DNA of 6,916 nucleotides from Rhodobacterales bacterium 34-62-10 (GTDB taxonomy: Bacteria > Pseudomonadota > Alphaproteobacteria > Rhodobacterales > Rhodobacteraceae), in assembly GCA_002282555.1 (NCBI GenBank), contig NCJR01000110.1:1-6916 (forward strand), given 5' to 3'. The notes beneath the pieces are model-generated. The model made no database searches. It was given only the letters and a program-made list of their open reading frames with translations, and had not been told where the DNA came from. The position numbers and the translations under genes were made by a program. Each line of letters opens with the position of its first letter. Position 1 is the stretch's first letter. This document shows, one piece after another, positions 1-5,737 of the stretch.

Positions 1-297
1 ACCCTCGCATGGCTCGCACGGGGCCTGCGCGATTGGCCAAGGGCGCAGCCCATTACCCTGCTGGATGTGGCCTATGGCATGGGCGATTTCACCGCGCCTT
101 GGGGCCGCGTCGGGGGCCTGATGCGCGCGGATGTAGCCGCCATGCAGACGGCGCTGCAACGCATGGGCCATGACACCGGCGGCGCGGATGGGCTGGCCGG
201 GTTCCGCACCCGCCGCGCCATCGGCGCATGGCAGGAGGCGACGGGCCAAACCCCCACCTGCTTTCCCCAAGCCGCGATGAAATCGGGTTTGCGTTAA
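1..297 (+). CDS. C-terminal part of a peptidoglycan-binding-domain protein
   Basis: The frame is open from the first base to a TAA stop and gives 98 residues of a protein whose N-terminus lies outside the window. The last ~55 residues have the pattern of a PG_binding_1 domain: DVAAMQTALQRMGHD, then GADGLAGFRTRRAIGAWQ, then a short tail. The G-x-DG-x-x-G-x-x-TR-x-A-[IV] core is typical of repeats that hold hydrolases to peptidoglycan in the periplasm. Such a domain at the C-terminus is common in alphaproteobacterial lytic murein transglycosylases (MltB type), so that is one candidate. The ~40 residues before it (LLDVAYGMGDFTAPWG) do not clearly match the end of that catalytic domain, so the enzyme class is left open. 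The GTG at 67 is internal, because the frame stays open upstream. The gene is convergent with the KAS III gene and shares its stop region. Confidence 0.6.
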   Translation, partial: TLAWLARGLRDWPRAQPITLLDVAYGMGDFTAPWGRVGGLMRADVAAMQTALQRMGHDTGGADGLAGFRTRRAIGAWQEATGQTPTCFPQAAMKSGLR

Positions 298-302
298 ACC
301 CG
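284..302. terminator. Possible bidirectional hairpin over two convergent stop codons
   Basis: CGGGTTT (284-290) and AAACCCG (296-302) form a perfect 7-bp inverted repeat around the loop GCGTT. Both convergent genes end inside it, with TAA at 295-297 on plus and at 296-294 on minus. There is no free intergenic DNA, so this is the only candidate structure for ending either transcript. No proper T-run follows on either strand (the minus strand has only ATTTC), so intrinsic termination would be weak. It may act as a 3'-end stabiliser, or the repeat may be chance. Confidence 0.3.
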
Positions 303-1415
303 CTGGATCAGCACCGACCCCACGGAATAGCCCGCACCAAACGAACAGATCAGCCCCATGTCACCGGGCTGCAAATCCGCCGAATGTTTCGCAAAGGCGA
401 TGATCGACCCCGCAGAGGATGTATTGGCATATTCCTGCAGGATGTTCGGCTGCTCGCCCGGTTCCGGTTCGCGCCCCAGCACCTTGCGCCCGATGAAATC
501 ATTCATCGTCTTGTTGGCCTGATGCAGCCAGAGGCGGCGGATCTGGCTGGGTGAAACCCCCTCGGCCTGCAGATGCGCAAGGATATGGTCCGACACCATC
601 GGCACCACCTCCTTGAACACCTTGCGCCCGTTCTGCATGAATTGCATGTCGCGCCGGTCCTCAACCCCATCCGGGCGCGAGCGGCGCAGGAAGCCGTTGT
701 TGTTGCGGATATTGTTGGAAAACTGCGTCGCGCAGCGGGTGGAAATCACCTTGAAATGCGCGCCTTTCGCATCCTCTTCCCGCTCGATCACGGTGGCGGT
801 GCACACATCGCCAAAGATGAAATGACAATCCCGGTCCCGCCATTCCAGATGGCCTGAACAAATCTCGGGGTTCACCACAATCGCGCGCCGCGCCGAGCCT
901 GCGCGGATCATGTCGGCGGCGGCCTGAATCCCGAATGTGGCCGAGGAACAGGCCACGTTCATGTCAAAGGCAAAGCCCCCCGCCCCCAGCAATTGCTGGA
1001 TTTCCACGGCAATCGCGGGATAGGCGCGCTCCATGTTGCTGGCGGCACAGATCACCAGATCAATATCCGCCCCCGTCAGACCTGCCATCGCCAAGGCCTT
1101 GCCGCAGGCATCCAGCGCCATTTCCGCCATGACGCCGGGCTCCTCGTCACTGCGCTGACGCAGCAGGGGATGCATCACTGCGGGATCAAGAACACCAGAC
1201 TTATCAAGCACATAACGCTGCTCTATCCCGGATGCCTTGAAGATGAACTCGGATGATGAATGTTCCTTGGCAACCACCTCGCCGGATGCGATCGCATCGG
1301 CATGCTCGGCGTTATAGCGGTCGGCATAGGCATTGAAGGCCGCGACAAGCTCGTCATTGGTGATGACCTGCGAAGGTGTGAACACCCCCGTTCCGCTGAT
1401 AACCGGCTGATACAT
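294..1415 (-). CDS. Beta-ketoacyl-ACP synthase III-like enzyme (long, 373-residue form)
   Basis: This is a thiolase-fold condensing enzyme that should join an acyl-CoA starter to malonyl-ACP in the cytoplasm. The full KAS III triad is visible: Cys156 in NVACSSATFG, His298 in LWLHQANK and Asn331 in EYANTSSAGS. The C-terminal glycine-rich strand CSFGAGYSVGSVLIQ is also intact. At 373 residues it is about 50 longer than the usual plsX-linked FabH. It resembles the longer subfamily that includes Pseudomonas PA3286, reported to feed beta-oxidation-derived octanoyl-CoA into fatty acid synthesis, so I do not assign the symbol fabH. The ATG at 1415 is supported by AGGGAAGGGG (1422-1431 on the opposite strand) a few bases upstream. 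The gene lies 105 bp downstream of the hydroxyacid dehydrogenase on the same strand. Starter specificity cannot be read from sequence. Confidence 0.9.
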   Translation of the reverse strand: MYQPVISGTGVFTPSQVITNDELVAAFNAYADRYNAEHADAIASGEVVAKEHSSSEFIFKASGIEQRYVLDKSGVLDPAVMHPLLRQRSDEEPGVMAEMALDACGKALAMAGLTGADIDLVICAASNMERAYPAIAVEIQQLLGAGGFAFDMNVACSSATFGIQAAADMIRAGSARRAIVVNPEICSGHLEWRDRDCHFIFGDVCTATVIEREEDAKGAHFKVISTRCATQFSNNIRNNNGFLRRSRPDGVEDRRDMQFMQNGRKVFKEVVPMVSDHILAHLQAEGVSPSQIRRLWLHQANKTMNDFIGRKVLGREPEPGEQPNILQEYANTSSAGSIIAFAKHSADLQPGDMGLICSFGAGYSVGSVLIQRV

Positions 1416-1520
1416 GGCGCGCCCCTTCCCTGATGGTGCCCCAGATCATCCCAAGGCAATGCCAAGGTCAAGGCCCCGCGCCAAAACCTTCCCCTTCGTC
1501 AAACGACCGTCAAACCGGCA
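1416..1520 (-). promoter_or_regulatory. Upstream region of the KAS III gene, weak promoter candidate
   Basis: This is a 105-bp gap between two minus-strand genes. On the minus strand, TTGACC (1471-1466) is followed 17 bp later by TGATCT (1448-1443), or 15 bp later by GATGAT; both are poor -10 matches, so the promoter is only suggested. A strong ribosome binding site lies at 1431-1422. No terminator hairpin with a T-run follows the upstream gene, so read-through from the proC cluster is also possible. The exact direct repeat at 1497-1515 is listed separately. Confidence 0.25.
1497..1515. repeat. Direct repeat CGTCAAAC x2 spaced 11 bp
   Basis: CGTCAAAC occurs at 1497-1504 and again at 1508-1515, separated by GAC, so the copies are 11 bp apart (one helical turn). 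They lie 82-100 bp upstream of the KAS III start codon and just past the stop of the hydroxyacid dehydrogenase. The layout is like binding sites of OmpR/PhoB-type response regulators (11-bp periodic half-sites). The half-site is not a clear Pho box, and no regulator is identified. Confidence 0.35.
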
Positions 1521-2474
1521 TCACACAAGATTGGGCGGCGGTTCTCCGGCAAAATGCGCGGCCAGATTGTCCAGAACCATCCGCCCCATCGCCTCGCGCA
1601 CCTCCAGCGTGGATGTGCCCAGATGCGGCAGCAGCGTCACGTTATCAAGGCGGCGCAGCGCCACTGGCACCTCGGGCTCGAATTCATATACGTCCAGCCC
1701 CGCGCCACCGATCCGCTGCGCCTGCAATACGGTGATCAGCGCCGCCTCATCCACCACATCGCCGCGCGCGATATTGACCAGATGGGCATGGGGCTGCATC
1801 GCGGCCAGAACCTCTGCGCCGATCAGATGCCGGGTCTCGGCCCCGCCCGGCGTGGCCACGACCAGAATATCCACCTGCCCCGCCATATCGGTCAGGCTGT
1901 CCACCTGCCGCGCAGGGAAATCCATCGTCTTGGCCGAACGGTTGAAATACAGAACCTCCATCCCGAACCCGAAATGGCAGCGCCGCGCGATGGCCTGCCC
2001 GATCCGGCCCATGCCCACGATGCCCACGGTCTTGCCCGTCACATGCAGGCCCAGCATCTGTGTCGGATGCCAGCCTTCCCACGCGCCGGACCGCACCAGC
2101 CGCTCGCCCTCGGCCGCGCGGCGCGCACTCATCAGGATCAGCGTCATCGCAGTATCGGCGGTCGCATCGGTCACGGCACCGGGTGTGTTGGTGACCTTCA
2201 CCCCATGGGCGCGTGCGGCCTCGACGTCGATATGGTTGATGCCCACCCCGAAATTCGCCAGCAGCTTGCAGCGCGGCCGACCGAATTCGGCAAATATCTC
2301 GGCGGTGAACTTGTCGCCCAATGACGGCATGATCGCATCATACACCGCAAGCCCCGACCGCATTTCCGCAGCGGTCATAGGCTGCGTCTTGTCGCGCAAT
2401 TCCACGTCGAACATGGCATGGGCCGCCTCCATCACGGAATCCGGCAAACGACGGCTGATCAGAACCTTGGGCAT
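1521..2474 (-). CDS. D-2-hydroxyacid dehydrogenase (glyoxylate/hydroxypyruvate reductase type)
   Basis: This is a 317-residue NAD(P)H-dependent cytoplasmic enzyme expected to reduce a 2-keto acid such as glyoxylate or hydroxypyruvate to the D-hydroxy acid. The Rossmann motif is G154-M-G156-R-I-G159. The catalytic set is complete: Arg237 in VNIARGD, Glu266 in DVYEFEPE and His284 in LLPHLGTS. The N-terminal substrate-domain motif NFGVGINHID (residues 74-83) and TPGAVTDATADTAM (97-110) are typical of the GyaR-like branch. The ATG at 2474 is preferred over an in-frame TTG one codon earlier: it shares its A with the TGA stop of the upstream gene (TGATG), and GGAAGGA sits 7 nt before it. This implies translational coupling to the CsaA-type gene. 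The exact substrate is not certain; glycerate dehydrogenase and other 2-ketoacid reductases are alternatives. Confidence 0.9.
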   Translation of the reverse strand: MPKVLISRRLPDSVMEAAHAMFDVELRDKTQPMTAAEMRSGLAVYDAIMPSLGDKFTAEIFAEFGRPRCKLLANFGVGINHIDVEAARAHGVKVTNTPGAVTDATADTAMTLILMSARRAAEGERLVRSGAWEGWHPTQMLGLHVTGKTVGIVGMGRIGQAIARRCHFGFGMEVLYFNRSAKTMDFPARQVDSLTDMAGQVDILVVATPGGAETRHLIGAEVLAAMQPHAHLVNIARGDVVDEAALITVLQAQRIGGAGLDVYEFEPEVPVALRRLDNVTLLPHLGTSTLEVREAMGRMVLDNLAAHFAGEPPPNLV

Positions 2475-2804
2475 CAATGCATCCTTCCACCAAGCGGCAC
2501 ATCAAGATCGGGCGACAGCAGCACGACACCGCCCTCAAGGTCGGGCACCCCCAGCACCAGCACCTCGGACATGAACTTTCCGATCTGACGGGCTGGGAAG
2601 TTCACCACGGCCATGACCTGTTTTCCGATCAGGGCCTCGGGCGTGTAATGCGCCGTGATCTGGGCCGAGGTTTTCTTTTCCCCGATCTCGGGGCCAAAGT
2701 CGATCCACAGCTTGATCGCGGGTTTGCGCGCCTCGGGGAAAGGTTCGGCGCGGGTCACGCGGCCCACGCGGATATCGACCTTCAGAAAGTCATCAAAGGT
2801 GATC

Positions 2805-2812
<8 letters not shown>
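2474..2812 (-). CDS. csaA: CsaA-type tRNA-binding protein
   Basis: This is a 112-residue single-domain protein of the tRNA-binding (EMAP II-like OB-fold, PF01588) family. Visible conserved blocks are FDDFLKVDIRVGRV (residues 6-19), RKPAIKLWIDFG (29-40), KKTSAQIT (46-53) and NFPARQIGKFMSEVLVLGV (71-89). Family members are homodimers related to the C-terminal domain of some methionyl-tRNA synthetases. Bacillus CsaA was described as an export-linked chaperone, but the cellular role in Proteobacteria is unclear. The start is the GTG at 2812: AAGGAG lies exactly 7 nt upstream, the length fits the family, and the 14 residues available upstream are proline/arginine-rich and unlike it. The first 8 nt (GTGGCTGA) overlap the end of proC, and the last base is shared with the dehydrogenase start, so the three genes form a tight translational unit. 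Confidence 0.9.
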
Positions 2813-3620
<808 letters not shown>

Positions 3621-3627
3621 CCCAATT

Positions 3628-3656
3628 CCCCCCTCGGCTTGCCTTGCGTCGGGGGG
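3628..3656 (-). promoter_or_regulatory. C6/G6 hairpin covering the proC ribosome binding site
   Basis: In the mRNA (minus strand), six C (3656-3651) can pair with six G (3633-3628) around a 17-nt loop. The G side is the core of the proC Shine-Dalgarno sequence, 7 nt before the ATG at 3620. The C side begins 5 nt after the ybjN stop codon (3664-3662), so a ribosome ending ybjN would open the stem. This layout fits translational coupling of proC to ybjN. There is no T-run, so it is not a terminator. The pairing is seen in the sequence; the regulatory role is inferred. Confidence 0.4.
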
Positions 3657-3661
3657 CAGTG

Positions 3662-4162
3662 TTACGCGCGCCCGTAGGCCTCTGCAATGGCGACCTGGAT
3701 CGCGTCGGCCGGTGACCGCTCGCCCCAGACCACCAGCTGGAACGCCGGATAGTACCGCTCGGCGCTCATCACGGCGGCATTGATCAGCGTGTCGATCTGC
3801 TCGGCGCTCGCCACCTGCTCGCCCGTCAGCACCAAACCATAGCGCCACACCATCAGCTTCTGCTGCGCCCAAAACGTGAATGCCCCGGCCCAGCACTGAT
3901 CATTGACCGCATTCAGCGTCTCGTACAAATGCGGCAACCGCGCCTCGGGCGGCTCCATCTCGAAGGTGCAGATCAACCGCAGCGTCTCGTCATAGCTCGA
4001 CCACGCCAGCGTGATCGAATAGGTCCGCCACTGCCCCTCGACGGCCATGGCGATCTGATCCTGACCGATCCGGTCAAAATCCCAGTCATGATAGGCCGCG
4101 ATATTCTCGACGATATCAATCGGGTGAATGTCATCCTCAAGGTACTGCTCGGATAGTGCCAT
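3662..4162 (-). CDS. YbjN domain-containing protein
   Basis: This is a 166-residue soluble protein with no signal peptide or membrane segment. The sequence fits the YbjN family (PF10722), related in fold to type III secretion chaperone-like proteins. Its start (HPIDIVENIAAYHDWDFDR, residues 13-31) and the alternating strand pattern that follows (IAMAVEG, YSITLAWSS, RLICTFEMEPPE) are typical, as are the LPHLYETLNAVNDQCWAG helix (76-93) and FTFWAQQKLMVWRYGLVL (95-112). The biochemical function is unknown; E. coli YbjN has been linked to stress and motility phenotypes. The ATG at 4162 has AGAGG 7 nt upstream. It is the first gene of the minus-strand cluster with proC, csaA and the dehydrogenase, and a long AT-richer leader region lies upstream. 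Confidence 0.85.
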   Translation of the reverse strand: MALSEQYLEDDIHPIDIVENIAAYHDWDFDRIGQDQIAMAVEGQWRTYSITLAWSSYDETLRLICTFEMEPPEARLPHLYETLNAVNDQCWAGAFTFWAQQKLMVWRYGLVLTGEQVASAEQIDTLINAAVMSAERYYPAFQLVVWGERSPADAIQVAIAEAYGRA

Positions 4163-4298
4163 GGCGCCACCTCTCTGCCTGTAGCGTGCGACATCAATAA
4201 TGCCCCAACCGCTAGGTGCCTGCTCAAAGGACGGAGGCTATTCCCCTCATCCCTACAAGATATGGTGGTATGACTGCCCCAAGCTGTAAAGCAATATT

Positions 4299-4314
4299 TT
4301 GGGGATAACCCCAA
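4299..4314. repeat. Palindrome TTGGGG-ATAA-CCCCAA
   Basis: Perfect 6-bp arms (4299-4304 and 4309-4314) surround a 4-bp ATAA centre. No T-run follows on either strand, so it is more like an operator than a terminator. It lies about 140-150 bp upstream of the ybjN start codon and contains the same TTGGGG core as the dispersed octamers. Confidence 0.4.
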
Positions 4315-4328
4315 TAATGTGTGGATGA

Positions 4329-4354
4329 ATCACGCAATGCTACAGCATCGTGAT
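4329..4354. repeat. Inverted repeat ATCACG...CGTGAT with nested ATGC/GCAT
   Basis: ATCACG (4329-4334) pairs with CGTGAT (4349-4354). Inside, ATGC (4337-4340) pairs with GCAT (4345-4348) around TACA, leaving a 2-nt CA bulge, so 10 bp can form. It is 15 bp from the TTGGGG palindrome. There is no T-run. It could be an operator or a leader hairpin; no function is assigned. Confidence 0.3.
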
Positions 4355-4428
4355 CAAACCGGGGGCAGCGCGCTGTTTCTTCTTGCCCCAAATATCCATG
4401 ACCACGCGGATCACGCCCGGAACCCATG

Positions 4429-4464
4429 AAAAACGCGCGCAACCCCGCAACCGGGGCGCGCGCG
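4429..4464 (-). terminator. Rho-independent terminator of ubiK
   Basis: In the minus-strand transcript, GCGCGCG at the 5' foot pairs with CGCGCGC at the 3' foot (4464-4458 with 4440-4434; each arm is a CG alternation). An inner CCCCG/CGGGG stem (4456-4452 with 4447-4443) closes a 4-nt GTTG loop, with a small internal loop between the two stems. Twelve GC pairs are followed at once by five T (4433-4429). It lies 26 bp past the ubiK stop codon. On the plus strand no T-run follows, so it works in the ubiK direction. Confidence 0.85.
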
Positions 4465-4490
4465 TCACGTCAGATCAACCGATGCCGGGT

Positions 4491-4736
4491 TTACTTGCCC
4501 TGCGCCTCCAGCGCATCAAGGCGCGCCTTCAGCGCCGCGTTCTCCTCGCGGGCTTTCTGCGCCATGGCGCGCACGGCGTCGAACTCCTCGCGCGTCACGA
4601 AATCGCGATCCGCCAGCCAGCGGTCGATCATCGACTTCATCGCAGTCTCGGCCTCGTCCTTGGCCCCCTGCGCCACGCCCATCGCATTGGTCATCAGTTG
4701 CGAGATGTCATCCAGAATTTTGTTGCGCGTCTGCAT
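4491..4736 (-). CDS. ubiK: UbiK-family accessory factor for ubiquinone biosynthesis
   Basis: This is an 81-residue protein of the BMFP/UbiK family (PF04380, formerly YqiC-like). Family members assist the aerobic ubiquinone biosynthesis proteins (with UbiJ in E. coli) and bind membrane lipids. The N-terminal part (residues 1-35, KILDDISQLMTNAMGVAQGA) is an amphipathic helix, followed by WLADRDFVTREEFDAVRAM and a charged, leucine-spaced coiled coil to the C-terminus (about 50-79). This is the usual layout and length. The ATG at 4736 has GGAG about 8 nt upstream. The gene is monocistronic: it diverges from lgt and ends in a strong terminator. The role in ubiquinone synthesis is inferred from the family. 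Confidence 0.88.
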   Translation of the reverse strand: MQTRNKILDDISQLMTNAMGVAQGAKDEAETAMKSMIDRWLADRDFVTREEFDAVRAMAQKAREENAALKARLDALEAQGK

Positions 4737-4766
4737 TGCGGCTCTCCAGCGTTACCTTTACCTGCC

Positions 4767-4795
4767 TATATGGGCCGCAACGGGGCCGCCCACAA
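4767..4795 (-). promoter_or_regulatory. Candidate ubiK promoter
   Basis: On the minus strand TTGTGG (4795-4790) is followed after 17 bp by CATATA (4772-4767); the overlapping TATAGG would be at 19 bp. This would place the transcript start roughly 25 nt before the ATG, with the ribosome binding site just inside it. The match is moderate only. The spacer holds the direct repeat GGGCCGC (4772-4778 and 4783-4789, 11 bp apart). No equally good promoter is visible for the divergent lgt gene; TTGACT at 4798-4803 has no -10 partner. Confidence 0.3.
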
Positions 4796-4834
4796 GGTTG
4801 ACTTCCCCCCGACGCCAGAGGCAGACAGACGCAG

Positions 4835-5737
4835 ATGCGCGCCATGATCCAATTTCCCGACCTCTCGCCCGAGATTTTCTCGATCACCCTCTTCGGATTC
4901 GAACTGGCCCTGCGCTGGTATGCGCTGGCCTATATCGCGGGGATCGTGATCGCGTGGCAGATCAGCCTTGCCGCGATCCGCCGGCCCGCGCTCTGGCGCG
5001 GCGACGTGCCGCCCATGACCCGCGCCCAGATAGAGGATCTGGTGACATGGATCATCATCGGCATCATCGCGGGCGGGCGTCTGGGCTTTGTGCTGTTCTA
5101 CCAACCCGCCTATTATCTGGCGAACCCTGCCCAGATCCCGATGGTCTGGCAGGGCGGCATGTCCTTTCACGGCGGCTTTCTGGGCGTCGTCGTCGCCGCA
5201 TGGATCTTCACATGGCGGCACAAGATCCCCCGCCTTGCCGCCGCCGATGCCATCGCACTGGGTGTGCCCGTCGGCCTGATGCTGGGTCGCATCGCCAATT
5301 TCATCAATGCCGAGCTGTGGGGCCGCCCCACCGATATGCCATGGGGCGTGGTCTTTCCGGGGGCCGCAGCACAGGATTGCGCGGGCGTCGTCGGCCTATG
5401 TGCGCGCCATCCCTCGCAGCTCTATCAGGCCGGGCTGGAGGGCGCGCTCCTGCTGACCGTGATGCTGTGGCTGGCGTTCCGGCGTGATTGGCTCAAGATA
5501 CCGGGGCAGATCACGGGCGTGTTCATCGCAGGCTACGGGGCCGCGCGCTTTGTCGTGGAATATTTCCGTCAGGCCGACGCGCAATTCATCACGCCGGACA
5601 ATCCCCTGGGCCATGTGATCCGGCTGGGTGACAGCTTCGGCATCACCATGGGACAGCTTTTGTCGCTGCCGATGCTGGCGGCCGGTATCGTTCTTGTCCT
5701 TTATGCCCGCCGCCGCGTCCAGACCCTTCCGGCATGA
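4835..5737 (+). CDS. lgt: Prolipoprotein diacylglyceryl transferase
   Basis: This inner-membrane enzyme transfers diacylglycerol from phosphatidylglycerol to the lipobox cysteine of prelipoproteins, the first step of lipoprotein maturation. The 300 residues contain about seven hydrophobic segments. The Lgt signature [17 protein letters not shown] is at 151-167, with Arg152, Asn155, Glu160 and Gly163 matching the essential R143, N146, E151 and G154 of the E. coli enzyme. His112 in SFHGGFLG matches H103. Arg238 and Glu242 in [11 protein letters not shown] match R239 and E243, and Tyr29 in LRWYALAY matches Y26. The ATG at 4835 is chosen because [17 protein letters not shown] resembles relatives. 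An ATG at 4844 is possible, and neither has a good Shine-Dalgarno sequence. It is the first gene of an operon with the methyltransferase (ATGA overlap). Confidence 0.96.
   Translation: MRAMIQFPDLSPEIFSITLFGFELALRWYALAYIAGIVIAWQISLAAIRRPALWRGDVPPMTRAQIEDLVTWIIIGIIAGGRLGFVLFYQPAYYLANPAQIPMVWQGGMSFHGGFLGVVVAAWIFTWRHKIPRLAAADAIALGVPVGLMLGRIANFINAELWGRPTDMPWGVVFPGAAAQDCAGVVGLCARHPSQLYQAGLEGALLLTVMLWLAFRRDWLKIPGQITGVFIAGYGAARFVVEYFRQADAQFITPDNPLGHVIRLGDSFGITMGQLLSLPMLAAGIVLVLYARRRVQTLPA

Larger units (their letters stand above)
4201..4391 (-). repeat. Three dispersed copies of the octamer TTGGGGCA
   Basis: On the minus strand TTGGGGCA occurs at 4391-4384, 4282-4275 and 4208-4201. The TTGGGG core occurs again at 4314-4309, and inverted at 4299-4304. 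Several copies of one octamer within 191 bp of non-coding DNA are unlikely by chance even at this base composition. They may be binding sites for a regulator of the ybjN operon; no known regulator is matched. Confidence 0.4.
4163..4428. promoter_or_regulatory. Intergenic region with presumed promoter of the ybjN-proC operon
   Basis: These 266 bp, part of a 328-bp stretch with no confident gene, must contain the start signals of the minus-strand operon unless it is transcribed from further upstream. Around 4250-4330 it is clearly richer in A/T than its surroundings. It contains three TTGGGGCA octamers (minus strand), a 6-bp-armed palindrome and a longer inverted repeat, listed separately. The best sigma70-like pair I see on the minus strand is TTGAGC with CATTAT 19 bp further on (about 4200-4230). 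It is weak and I do not place a promoter with confidence. Reading frames here are short: a 34-codon frame on plus (4325-4429) and a 19-codon one on minus (4340-4399), neither with a ribosome binding site. Confidence 0.4.

Noticed and set aside
1414..2574. Plus-strand open frame of 386 codons
   Set aside because: It lies opposite the hydroxyacid dehydrogenase, is rich in Arg, Ser, Pro and Thr with no family motif, and is the usual antisense shadow in GC-rich DNA.
3621..3896. N-terminal extension of proC by 92 codons
   Set aside because: The extension overlaps ybjN, is low-complexity Arg/Gly/Ala sequence, and ProC family length and ribosome binding site fit the ATG at 3620.
4325..4429. Plus-strand 34-codon histidine-rich frame
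   Set aside because: It has no ribosome binding site or recognisable motif, overlaps the inverted repeat and octamer, and its stop falls in the T-run of the ubiK terminator.
4224..4442. Minus-strand 72-codon frame between ubiK and ybjN
   Set aside because: Its start is inside the ubiK terminator stem, there is no ribosome binding site, and the composition shows no family pattern.
4426..5487. Plus-strand open frame of 353 codons across the ubiK-lgt region
   Set aside because: It runs antisense through ubiK and then out of frame through lgt, which has an unmistakable signature in another frame.
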